Source of the DNA: PWND01 sp964601515
GTDB lineage: Bacteria > Bacteroidota > Bacteroidia > Bacteroidales > UBA7960
Direction: 5' to 3'
Length of the DNA: 19,179 nt
NCBI GenBank assembly: GCA_964601515.1
Contig: CAZRNU010000053.1
Coordinates: forward strand, 1-19,179
Made by a program: the position numbers and the translations under genes. The notes under the pieces were generated by a model. The model did no database searches. It was given only the letters and a program-made list of their open reading frames with translations, and had not been told where the DNA came from. Shown here piece after piece: positions 1 through 7,193 of the stretch (its first letter is position 1; the number at the start of each line of letters is the position of its first letter).

Positions 1-176
1 TTATTTGGGAGCTTTGGTTATAATGTCGTCGGTTATAATTTATCCTTTTCTAAAGAGGAGCATTGGAGGTAAGGCATAGGGCGTAGGGCTTAGGGCTTAG
101 GGCAAAATGTTTTGTCACCTTTTCCTGTCAATTTCCTGTAACTCTTCTGTAACTCTTCTGTCACCATATTCAATCT
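1..176. repeat. Intergenic stretch with a 7-bp array and an 11-bp array
   Basis: No gene is visible here. Positions 71-103 hold a 7-bp tandem array (units aaggcat, agggcgt, agggctt, agggctt, then agggc). Positions 125-165 hold an 11-bp array (ctgtcaatttc, ctgtaactctt twice, then ctgtcacc). The second array ends 11 bp short of the cysQ stop codon. A close relative of the 11-bp unit recurs at 7141-7193. The first 60 bases show nothing recognisable. Confidence 0.85.
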
Positions 177-1043
177 TTAAAGAAATTCGTTAAAAAATTC
201 CTCACTTTTTGAGTTATCGGGGAAGGCGATAAAATATGGATTTAGGAGGTCTTGCTTATTATATTTTAATGGTTTATGGGTGTTTAAATCATAAACTTCA
301 CCTCCAACTGACTTTAGCATTGCATGTCCGGCTGCTGTATCCCATTCGTAGGTTTTGCCATTTCTAGGGTATAAATTACACTTTCCATCGCATAAGTAGC
401 AGAATTTTAGTGAGCTGCCAACCGGGATTAGCTGTGTTGCACCAATTTTCGTTTGAGCATCCTGAATAAATCCTGATGTTTTTGTGTTATAGTGCGAACG
501 GCTAATTGGGATAACGTATCCATTATGTTTTGTTTTCGATGGATGAATTCTTTCTGACAATTTAATTATTTCTAATAATGAAAAATTTTCCGATAATAGT
601 GATGTTTTATCTGAAAAGAAAGCCCCCTCGCTTAATATACCGAAATAAAATTTATTTACAGCAGGTGCGAAAATAATTCCTGCCACAGGAGTGTCGAAAT
701 TTATTAGAGCAATATTAACAGTAAACTCATCATTTTTATTAATGAATTCCTTTGTGCCATCAATAGGGTCTACCAGCCAAAAGTATTCCCATTGTTTTCG
801 GGTATTAAATTCAGGTATAGGTGTTTCTTCGCTTATAACAGGAATATAGGTTTTTTCTAATACTCCCAAAATGATTTCATTAGCTTTTCTGTCTGCAATT
901 GTAATAGGAGAGCCGTCCTCTTTAATTTCTTTATCAAAAGGTTTGGTATAAATCTCCATTATCGCATTACCTGCATTTATGGCAGCTTTTAATGCTTTCT
1001 CAAAAATATTGGTAAATTCTTTGGAGCAAAAGCTAATATTCAT
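177..1043 (-). CDS. cysQ: 3'(2'),5'-bisphosphate nucleotidase CysQ
   Basis: This is an inositol-monophosphatase-fold, magnesium-dependent phosphatase that removes the 3' phosphate from 3'-phosphoadenosine 5'-phosphate (pAp), a by-product of sulfate activation and of phosphopantetheine transfer. Family motifs are in order: EDGSPITIAD (residues 42-51), the metal-binding SEE (71-73), the signature DPIDGTKEF (92-100) and WDTAAGHAM (234-242). At 288 residues it is slightly longer than the E. coli protein. The ATG at 1043 starts just before the predicted first helix. It lies 16 bp downstream of cdaA on the same strand, so the two are probably co-transcribed. That is notable because pAp-type phosphatases and c-di-AMP breakdown products are biochemically linked in other phyla. 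A general inositol phosphatase is less likely, since the motif pattern fits CysQ best. Confidence 0.9.
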   Translation of the reverse strand: MNISFCSKEFTNIFEKALKAAINAGNAIMEIYTKPFDKEIKEDGSPITIADRKANEIILGVLEKTYIPVISEETPIPEFNTRKQWEYFWLVDPIDGTKEFINKNDEFTVNIALINFDTPVAGIIFAPAVNKFYFGILSEGAFFSDKTSLLSENFSLLEIIKLSERIHPSKTKHNGYVIPISRSHYNTKTSGFIQDAQTKIGATQLIPVGSSLKFCYLCDGKCNLYPRNGKTYEWDTAAGHAMLKSVGGEVYDLNTHKPLKYNKQDLLNPYFIAFPDNSKSEEFFNEFL

Positions 1044-1059
1044 AAATCAAGATATTCTA

Positions 1060-1872
1060 CTATTGTTTTTTTATTACTTCTTTATAGGCGGCAAATTCTT
1101 TTGCTAAAAACTCACGTAATTGCAATGGAGTAAGGTTCTTCTTAATTTCTGCGTTTTTGCAAACTGATATCTTTCCGGTTTGCTCACTTACTATAATTGC
1201 AATTGCATCAGATTGTTCTGTAATGCCTAATGCTGCTCTGTGTCTTAGTCCTAAGTTTGCGGGGAGATTTGTGTTTTCAGAAACTGGCAAAACACAACGT
1301 GCGGCCTTAATTCTGTTCTGACTTATTATTATTGAACCATCGTGAAGTGGACTATTTTTATAAAAAATGTTTTGTATTAATTGGTCTGAAATTTTTGCGT
1401 CTAAAGATTCCCCTGATTCAAGATAATAGTCAAGATTATTTTCCTTAGTAATTACTATCAGAGCACCTGTCTTAATATCCGACATAGCTTCACAGGCTTT
1501 TACAACGGGCGAGTAATTTAGAGAAACTTCATTATCGATTTGCCATAATCTTCGCCAGGCACTTTGGGGGCCTTTGTTTATTATGCTTCTTCTTCCAATC
1601 ATCTGAAGGAATTTTCTAATCTCAGGTTGGAAAACTATTATAAGTGCAAGCACCCCAACACTGACAAATTGACCAAGTATTTCAGTTAGGAGTTCCATCT
1701 CAAATGTTCTGACTACAAACCAGATAACATATATGGAAAGTATGCCAAGCATTATATTTATGGCTCCGGTACCTTTAACTAACCTGAACAAATAAAACAA
1801 CAGGAAAGCTACTAATAAAATATCAATAATATCCAGAAGTCTTAATTGTATGAATGCTATGTTTAGTAACAT
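1060..1872 (-). CDS. cdaA: Diadenylate cyclase CdaA (c-di-AMP synthase)
   Basis: This membrane-bound enzyme makes the second messenger c-di-AMP from two ATP and acts at the inner face of the cytoplasmic membrane. Three hydrophobic segments (about residues 12-30, 35-55 and 65-82) precede a DisA_N (DAC) domain at about 115-260. The catalytic motif reads LHDGS (176-180) where most family members have DGA, and the second motif RHRAA (210-214) is intact. The 270-residue length is typical. A TAnnTTTG-type box on the minus strand (1889-1896, read CAAATGTA on plus) lies 17 bp upstream of the start and may be its promoter. folP lies upstream and cysQ downstream on the same strand, a layout consistent with Bacteroidota. 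The Ala-to-Ser change is conservative and activity is expected. Confidence 0.9.
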   Translation of the reverse strand: MLLNIAFIQLRLLDIIDILLVAFLLFYLFRLVKGTGAINIMLGILSIYVIWFVVRTFEMELLTEILGQFVSVGVLALIIVFQPEIRKFLQMIGRRSIINKGPQSAWRRLWQIDNEVSLNYSPVVKACEAMSDIKTGALIVITKENNLDYYLESGESLDAKISDQLIQNIFYKNSPLHDGSIIISQNRIKAARCVLPVSENTNLPANLGLRHRAALGITEQSDAIAIIVSEQTGKISVCKNAEIKKNLTPLQLREFLAKEFAAYKEVIKKQ

Positions 1873-1888
1873 ATTTAAAAAGTTTTTG

Positions 1889-1896
1889 CAAATGTA
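1889..1896 (-). promoter_or_regulatory. Putative -7 box upstream of cdaA
   Basis: Read on the minus strand this is TACATTTG, a perfect TAnnTTTG Bacteroidota -7 element, 17 bp before the cdaA ATG. The expected -33 TTG about 20 bp further upstream is degenerate, so this rests on one box only. Confidence 0.4.
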
Positions 1897-1916
1897 TGGG
1901 ATTTTTTTTAAAAAGC

Positions 1917-1972
1917 ATAGGGCAGGGGGCAGGGGGCAGAGAGCCCTAGGCTTTATGCTCCACGCCTTATGC
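1917..1972. repeat. 7-bp tandem array entering the 3' end of folP
   Basis: Units are atagggc, agggggc, agggggc and agagagc (1917-1944), followed by inverted-orientation relatives of the same words: agcataa and ggcgtgg, read on minus, at about 1951-1972. The second half lies inside folP and encodes its last residues. The word gcatagggc is shared with the array at 71-103. Confidence 0.75.
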
Positions 1973-2813
1973 TATCCATTAACTTAATGCTTTGTTTTGC
2001 TTCTTTTACATCATGAACTCTGAGTATTTTTGCTCCTTTCATTAAGGCAATAGTATTCAAAACAGTTGTCCCATTTAGTGCATCTTCGGGTTTAGTATTT
2101 AAAACTTTGTTTATCATTGATTTTCTTGAAAGACCAACCAACATAGGACAATCGAAAATTTTGAAGTAATCCAGTTTATTAAGAAGTTCATAATTATGTT
2201 CAAGAGTTTTTCCAAAACCAAAACCGGGATCAATAATAATATCATTAACGCCCATCAACCTTAGTTTGTTAACTTTTTCAGCAAAGTATAATGAAATCTC
2301 TTTTATAATATTGTTGTATTTTGGATTTAATTGCATGTTTTCCGGCGTTCCCTGCATATGCATCATAATATATGGGACATTCAATTTTGCTATTATTTCA
2401 AACATTTTATTATCAATATCCCCTGAAGAAATGTCGTTTATTATATTGGCGCCATATTCAATAGTTTTTAATGCAGTGTCAGAATTATAAGTGTCTATGG
2501 AAATTATTGCATTAGGAAACTTTTTTACAATAGCTTTTAATATTGGCATTAAAACTTTTTGTTCATCTTTAGGATTTATTAATTTAGCCCCGGGTCGCGA
2601 GGATGCAGCTCCAATATCTATGATGTCGGCACCCTCAGAAAGTATTTTTTCAACATAATTAAGTATTTCAGCATCACCGGAAAATCTACTTCCGCTAAAA
2701 AATGAATCAGGAGTAATGTTAATAATTCCCATTACCAAAGCTGAAGATAAATTTATAATTTTACCACCGCAATTGAGAGTTTCTTTTTGGCAAAAAAGTG
2801 TATCTTTCGGCAT
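1953..2813 (-). CDS. folP: Dihydropteroate synthase
   Basis: This enzyme condenses p-aminobenzoate with 6-hydroxymethyl-dihydropterin diphosphate in folate synthesis; it is the sulfonamide target. All TIM-barrel signature segments are present: MGIINITPDSFF (28-39), DIGAASSRPGA (66-76), SIDTYNSDTA (105-114), NDISSG (126-131), MHMQGTP (151-157), DPGFGFGKT (195-203), GLSRKS (227-232) and the closing RVHDV (265-269). Its 286 residues match the family. The ATG at 2813 is in divergent orientation to the DUF1599 gene across a gap of only 30 bp. The last codons (IRRGA) are read through a short repetitive array, so the exact C-terminus may vary between strains. Confidence 0.96.
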   Translation of the reverse strand: MPKDTLFCQKETLNCGGKIINLSSALVMGIINITPDSFFSGSRFSGDAEILNYVEKILSEGADIIDIGAASSRPGAKLINPKDEQKVLMPILKAIVKKFPNAIISIDTYNSDTALKTIEYGANIINDISSGDIDNKMFEIIAKLNVPYIMMHMQGTPENMQLNPKYNNIIKEISLYFAEKVNKLRLMGVNDIIIDPGFGFGKTLEHNYELLNKLDYFKIFDCPMLVGLSRKSMINKVLNTKPEDALNGTTVLNTIALMKGAKILRVHDVKEAKQSIKLMDSIRRGA

Positions 2814-2843
2814 AACTTAACTTCATTATAACATACTAATTAA

Positions 2844-3404
2844 ATGGGCAAAGAACAAAAAACAATCGGGCAATTTGAGCAAATCAAAAATATTTGCATA
2901 GATATCTTTGAAAAAAAGATGAAAGATTATGGCAGTGCCTGGAGAATACTTCGCACAAGTTCACTCACCGATCAGATATTCATTAAGGCACAGCGTATTC
3001 GTTCGTTGCAGGACAAAGGTAATCAAAAAATTGATGAAGGAATTGCTCCTGAATTTATAGGAATTGTAAATTATTGTGTAATGGCTCTTATTCAATTGGA
3101 ATTAGGCATAGCTGACCAACCCGATTTGAATGTTGATAAAGCAGTTGAATTATATCACAAGCATTTTGATTCTGCCAAGAATCTTATGTTAGACAAAAAT
3201 CATGATTATTCTGAGGCATGGAGAGAAATGAGAATTTCCAGCCTAGTTGATATTATTCTTGTGAAGTTGTTAAGGGTAAAGCAAATTGAAGATAATAAAG
3301 GGAAAACAATAATTTCTGAAGGAATTGATGCAAACTACATGGATATAATTAATTATGCCGTTTTTTCATTAATTAAGATGGAATTGGAAGGGGAGAAGCC
3401 TTAA
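2844..3404 (+). CDS. DUF1599 domain protein with an internal duplication
   Basis: This is a DUF1599-family protein of 186 residues, typical of Bacteroidota, with no established function. It is built from two copies of one module. In the first half, KKMKDYGSAWRILRTSSLTD is followed by a basic helix, a conserved EGI and an IVNYCVMALIQLELG helix. In the second half, DKNHDYSEAWREMRISSLVD is followed by the same order (SEGI, then IINYAVFSLIKMELE). The shared pattern DY-x3-AWR-x2-R-x-SSL with acidic and basic residues suggests a helical nucleotide- or metal-binding fold, but that is only an inference. It lies 18 bp upstream of the ABC permease, probably in one transcript, and is divergent from folP. 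Confidence 0.85.
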   Translation: MGKEQKTIGQFEQIKNICIDIFEKKMKDYGSAWRILRTSSLTDQIFIKAQRIRSLQDKGNQKIDEGIAPEFIGIVNYCVMALIQLELGIADQPDLNVDKAVELYHKHFDSAKNLMLDKNHDYSEAWREMRISSLVDIILVKLLRVKQIEDNKGKTIISEGIDANYMDIINYAVFSLIKMELEGEKP

Positions 3405-3422
3405 TTTTTAAAATTAACATTA

Positions 3423-4496
3423 GTGCTAAAGTACGTTGGGAAGAAGATTTGGTACGGGTTGTGGGTTTTTTGGGGCGTTATAACTTTAATCTTTTTTTTA
3501 TTTAAAGTGTTGCCCGGAGATCCTGCACGAATGATGCTTGGACAAAGAGCAGACATATCGTCTGTTGAAGCTATCCAGAAAGAGTTGGGCCTTGATAGAT
3601 CATATTGGATACAATACATAAATTATCTAAATGACATCTCTTTTGTTTCTGTTCATAAGCATAGCCAGGAAGATAGTTTCTTTTACCTCGACCATCAAAA
3701 ATATACTGCAAAATCTATTGTTTCCATTGGAGATAAATCTATTGTTTTAAAATACCCTTATTTAGGAAGATCTTTCCAATCCAATAGAAAGGTATCTGAT
3801 ATACTTGCTGAATCATTTCCACTTACATTGCTTTTAGCTGTGGTGGCAATATTATTTGCTATGATTATTGGAATTTTTATGGGAGTGTTAACTTCCATAA
3901 ACCCCGATGGATGGGTTAGTCGTTCTATTATTGGGTTTTCTGCAATTGGAGTAGCTCTGCCTTCTTTTTTTGCAGCTGTACTTATTGCCTGGTTGTTTGC
4001 TTATGTTTTGGGAGAATATACCGGCTTAAATATGACAGGAAGTTTTAAAGAAGTTGATGATTTCGGAAGGGGTGAATACATTCAACTTAAAAATATTATA
4101 CTACCTGCACTAACACTGGGAATTAGACCATTAGCAATTGTGGTTCAATTAACCAGAAGCTCTTTATTAAATGTTCTATCTCAGGATTATATTCGCACAG
4201 CCAAAGCAAAAGGTTTATCAAGATACAGAGTGATTACCCGTCATGCATTAAAAAATGCAATGAATCCTGTTATTACTGCAATTTCGGGGTGGTTTGCTTC
4301 GCTGCTGGCAGGAGCAGTATTTGTTGAATATGTGTTTGATTGGAAAGGATTGGGCGTTGTAATTGTTAATGCACTTGAACATTACGATTTTCCTGTAATT
4401 ATGGGGTCTGTATTATTAATATCTGTAATGCTAGTTATCATTAATATTATTGTTGATATTCTTTATGGTGTAATAGATCCTAGGGTTAGGTATTGA
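3423..4496 (+). CDS. ABC transporter permease, DppB/OppB type
   Basis: This is an inner-membrane permease of the binding-protein-dependent oligopeptide/nickel transporter family. It has an N-terminal segment (about residues 10-30) followed by the family motif PGDPARMMLG (31-40), then a periplasmic stretch of about 95 residues that is longer than usual. A hydrophobic block of five segments follows, and an EAA loop around DYIRTAKAKG (about residue 256 on) contacts the ATPase. The protein ends in DPRVRY, as usual for DppB. The start is a GTG 18 bp after the DUF1599 stop, and no ATG gives a full first segment. No DppC partner, ATPase or binding protein is present, so partners must be encoded elsewhere. 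The substrate is unknown. Confidence 0.88.
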   Translation: MLKYVGKKIWYGLWVFWGVITLIFFLFKVLPGDPARMMLGQRADISSVEAIQKELGLDRSYWIQYINYLNDISFVSVHKHSQEDSFFYLDHQKYTAKSIVSIGDKSIVLKYPYLGRSFQSNRKVSDILAESFPLTLLLAVVAILFAMIIGIFMGVLTSINPDGWVSRSIIGFSAIGVALPSFFAAVLIAWLFAYVLGEYTGLNMTGSFKEVDDFGRGEYIQLKNIILPALTLGIRPLAIVVQLTRSSLLNVLSQDYIRTAKAKGLSRYRVITRHALKNAMNPVITAISGWFASLLAGAVFVEYVFDWKGLGVVIVNALEHYDFPVIMGSVLLISVMLVIINIIVDILYGVIDPRVRY

Positions 4497-4542
4497 AAAG
4501 TTAAAAGTTAAAAGTTAAAAGTGAAAAGTGTAAAGTGTAAAG
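4494..4542. repeat. 7-bp tandem array starting at a stop codon
   Basis: There are seven units of 7 bp: tgaaaag, ttaaaag three times, tgaaaag, tgtaaag twice. The first unit contains the TGA stop of the ABC permease gene. Confidence 0.85.
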
Positions 4543-4559
4543 AGCCATCATTCCCCCCC

Positions 4560-4608
4560 AACTCCAAACTCCCAACTCCCAACTCCAAACGCTAAACGCC
4601 AAACCACT
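4560..4608. repeat. 7-bp tandem array ending at the DUF5686 stop
   Basis: There are seven units of 7 bp: aactcca, aactccc twice, aactcca, aacgcta, aacgcca, aaccact. The last unit overlaps the TAG stop codon (minus strand, 4607-4609) of the DUF5686 gene. Only 17 bp separate it from the neighbouring, unrelated 7-bp array. Confidence 0.85.
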
Positions 4609-7060
4609 AAAAAGTAAACTGCATTGTTATTCTCCAGCCGAATTTTTGTGTATCAGGATTATCCAGATAATTTAATCGCCAAACGGCATCAACTCTGAAA
4701 AGCTTGAATATATTTTCAACTCCCGCGCTTACTTCATAATAAGGATGCCTTAATCCTCTGGTGCCGGATGGAAGAAGCATAACTTCAGAATGTTTATCGC
4801 TTAAGCTACCAATAAGTCCTTTAGCTGATACAACCTCTCTAAGCTTTAGTTTTCTTATGAGTGGAATTCTGTTGAGTATTAATCCCTGTAGATGATGGTC
4901 AACATAAATGCTTAAATATGTGTCACTTGCAAATTCATAATAATTCATCATATTAAAAGCATATCGGTCGAAAATGTAAGTTTCGTTTCCTTCGTGAAGT
5001 TTTAGCAATGTAAAAGGTACATTATCCCATATTTTCCCGCCATCAATTATGTATCTGAAATACCCAAGCGGACTTATATCAACTTTATGAGAAAAGTTAA
5101 ACCCAACTTTATAATAATCATATTCGCTGCCAAGTATTCCCTTAAATCCCTTTGTAAGATTAAGATTGAAAATTGGCTTTCTTGTTCCAAGGCTCTTTCT
5201 TTCAAACTCTCCCCTCAAAAATTTTTCATCTTTAGCAATTCTGAAATTCAGGCTTACTTCTGTGGTTTTAACATCAGGGATGTCTATAATTTCACCATTT
5301 ACTTCTCTTTGAAATGGCAAAAACAACCCGGATTCAATTCTTTGATGTGAAATGATAAGCATATTGGTAAAGCCCTGAAACCATTCCTGTTCTGCTTTAA
5401 TATTCAACTCTTTAACCATTGTTAAGCTTGAATTTGGAGTGCGGCTTAGCAATGATTTAAATATATTATCATCTTTCAATGCAAATTCACTTTTACCAAG
5501 TTGTTTAAGGTCGTATCTGCCATCAATAGAAATTGCACTTCTTGGGTTGTTATCAAAAAGATATAAAACTTCACCTCCGTATTTGAACTTATTGTCTTTT
5601 ACACCGTAAGCTCCATATCCTCCTAACATAAGTTTGGTGCTGAATTTATTACTTGTTCGTCCGCTAACCCGAAATCTGTTTCCTTCAATTTCATTATAAC
5701 TGAATGTTTGAAAATAAGGCCCAAGTTCAAAATATCCTACTTCATAATAAAACATTACAAACATCCCAACCATTTTTTCATAAAACCGATAAATAGGAAC
5801 ACTTTGAACAGAGTCAACCATCTTATAAATATTTTCTTCATGCCTGGAAAGTGGTACAGGTCTGTTTTTTATCCAATAATCATCATCTCTGATAAAAACT
5901 CTGTCGGTAATAATAATCTTATCGTTAGTATTTGAAACGTTCTGCGGTATATCAATATTTACGGCAATATCATCATATATTGTAGATTTATTTACAAAGA
6001 AACCTCTCGAATTTTTATAAAGATTGAAATCGAAAAACAATTTCTCCTGATGTAAAAACCAAGTAGAATCATTTATTGTGCTGTATTCATATTCGGCCAC
6101 AAAATCACTTATAAAATTGAAGTTTATATTTTTAGCCGTTCGCATCTGAATAGATTTTATTGCAAATGTTGTATCATTTACCCAAAAGTTGCCCCGGAAT
6201 GTTCTATCTTGCTCTCTTTTTGGAACAAACGAAATATTATAGCACCACTTATTATCAATAAATGTGCTATCCAGCAGATAGTATTTATAGTAAAACAGTC
6301 CGAAATCTGAAATTGGGCTCACAAACCCGGGCTCGAAAATCATCAGAAAATTATCGTAAATATTGATGTTTTGATACATTCTTCCGGCAAGTTGCGACAT
6401 ACTTTCATTATCATATCCTGATAACCTTGCAGCTTTTATAAATTCCCTTTCAAGAGGAGGAGACTTTCTAAAGTAGAAGTCTGAAAATGTTTCGGAAATC
6501 AAAAGAGGAAGAAATACTTTCCCTGTTATGGCAGAAGTATCAACATAGTCGAAAATGAATTTAAAATCTCTCAAAAGCCAATTATCAGTTAACCGTTCAT
6601 CAACATTGTCGGTTCCAATTTCAATTTTATTATAAGTTTTGTGATAATATGAGTCAAAACGATCCGGATTGTGGCGTGGTTTGTTCTTTATAATATTTCT
6701 AAGAATAGGATGCGCAGGATTTTCACCCGGGAGAATAACAACTTCATCGAGATAATAAACATTAGTCTTTAAGGAAAAGTTTATTTCCTGAAATTGATTT
6801 CTTCTAACTGGCTTTTTTTGAGCTTCGTAGCCAACGAAAGATGCTATAATTGTATCAGTTGCAATGCGGTTTTCAAGAAAATATTCTCCGTCGGTATTGG
6901 TTATCGTTCCAATCTGAGTATTCTGAAAATAAACACTTACAAAAGGAATGGGCTCATTTGTGTCAGAATCTTTTATTACTCCCCTAATCCTGGTAATTTG
7001 GGCATTGAGGCTCGAAGCTGCCAACAAAAATATGGATATGTTTATTAGTTTTTTGAGCAT
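4607..7060 (-). CDS. DUF5686 / carboxypeptidase-regulatory-like outer-membrane protein
   Basis: This 817-residue protein is probably exported to the outer membrane. A signal peptide is clear (basic MLKK, a hydrophobic stretch, then SSLNAQ, cleavage near residue 20). Residues about 22-105 form a carboxypeptidase-D-regulatory-like beta-sandwich of the sort found at the N-terminus of Bacteroidota SusC proteins (RGVIKDSDTNEPIPFVSVYF...). The remainder matches the DUF5686 pattern: long, aromatic-rich alternating strands ending in RITMQFTF with a terminal Phe, as in beta-barrels. No TonB-dependent receptor plug is visible. The function of the family is not established. A 7-bp repeat array begins 8 bp upstream of the ATG, so the 5' leader is repetitive. 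It could be co-transcribed with the FAD oxidoreductase upstream. Confidence 0.85.
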   Translation of the reverse strand: MLKKLINISIFLLAASSLNAQITRIRGVIKDSDTNEPIPFVSVYFQNTQIGTITNTDGEYFLENRIATDTIIASFVGYEAQKKPVRRNQFQEINFSLKTNVYYLDEVVILPGENPAHPILRNIIKNKPRHNPDRFDSYYHKTYNKIEIGTDNVDERLTDNWLLRDFKFIFDYVDTSAITGKVFLPLLISETFSDFYFRKSPPLEREFIKAARLSGYDNESMSQLAGRMYQNINIYDNFLMIFEPGFVSPISDFGLFYYKYYLLDSTFIDNKWCYNISFVPKREQDRTFRGNFWVNDTTFAIKSIQMRTAKNINFNFISDFVAEYEYSTINDSTWFLHQEKLFFDFNLYKNSRGFFVNKSTIYDDIAVNIDIPQNVSNTNDKIIITDRVFIRDDDYWIKNRPVPLSRHEENIYKMVDSVQSVPIYRFYEKMVGMFVMFYYEVGYFELGPYFQTFSYNEIEGNRFRVSGRTSNKFSTKLMLGGYGAYGVKDNKFKYGGEVLYLFDNNPRSAISIDGRYDLKQLGKSEFALKDDNIFKSLLSRTPNSSLTMVKELNIKAEQEWFQGFTNMLIISHQRIESGLFLPFQREVNGEIIDIPDVKTTEVSLNFRIAKDEKFLRGEFERKSLGTRKPIFNLNLTKGFKGILGSEYDYYKVGFNFSHKVDISPLGYFRYIIDGGKIWDNVPFTLLKLHEGNETYIFDRYAFNMMNYYEFASDTYLSIYVDHHLQGLILNRIPLIRKLKLREVVSAKGLIGSLSDKHSEVMLLPSGTRGLRHPYYEVSAGVENIFKLFRVDAVWRLNYLDNPDTQKFGWRITMQFTF

Positions 7061-7067
7061 AATATTT

Positions 7068-7138
7068 AGGTATCGGGTATCGGGTATCGGGTATCAGGTA
7101 TCGGGTATCAGGTATCGGGTATCAGGTGTCGGGTTATC
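7068..7138. repeat. 7-bp tandem array, nine units of RGGTATC
   Basis: Nine contiguous units run from 7068 to 7130, alternating gggtatc and aggtatc (the last is aggtgtc), followed by an imperfect gggttatc. The array occupies the leader of the DUF5686 gene on the minus strand, leaving only 7 bp before its ATG. Confidence 0.92.
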
Positions 7139-7140
7139 TT

Positions 7141-7193
7141 CTGTCACTCTCCTGTCACTCTCCTGTCACTCTTCTGTCACTCTCCTGTCACCC
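7141..7193. repeat. 11-bp tandem array containing a stop codon
   Basis: There are four units of 11 bp (ctgtcactctc twice, ctgtcactctt, ctgtcactctc) and a partial fifth, ctgtcaccc. The TGA stop of the FAD oxidoreductase (7188-7190, minus) lies in the last unit. The unit is nearly the same as that at 125-165. Confidence 0.92.

Noticed and set aside
1..176. 3' end of another gene at the left edge
   Set aside because: No frame without stops and no recognisable protein end could be supported; the stretch is dominated by repeats.
7068..7193. CRISPR-like or coding interpretation of the 7-bp and 11-bp arrays
   Set aside because: Units are too short and contiguous, with no spacers; the reading frames through them are only low-complexity translations.
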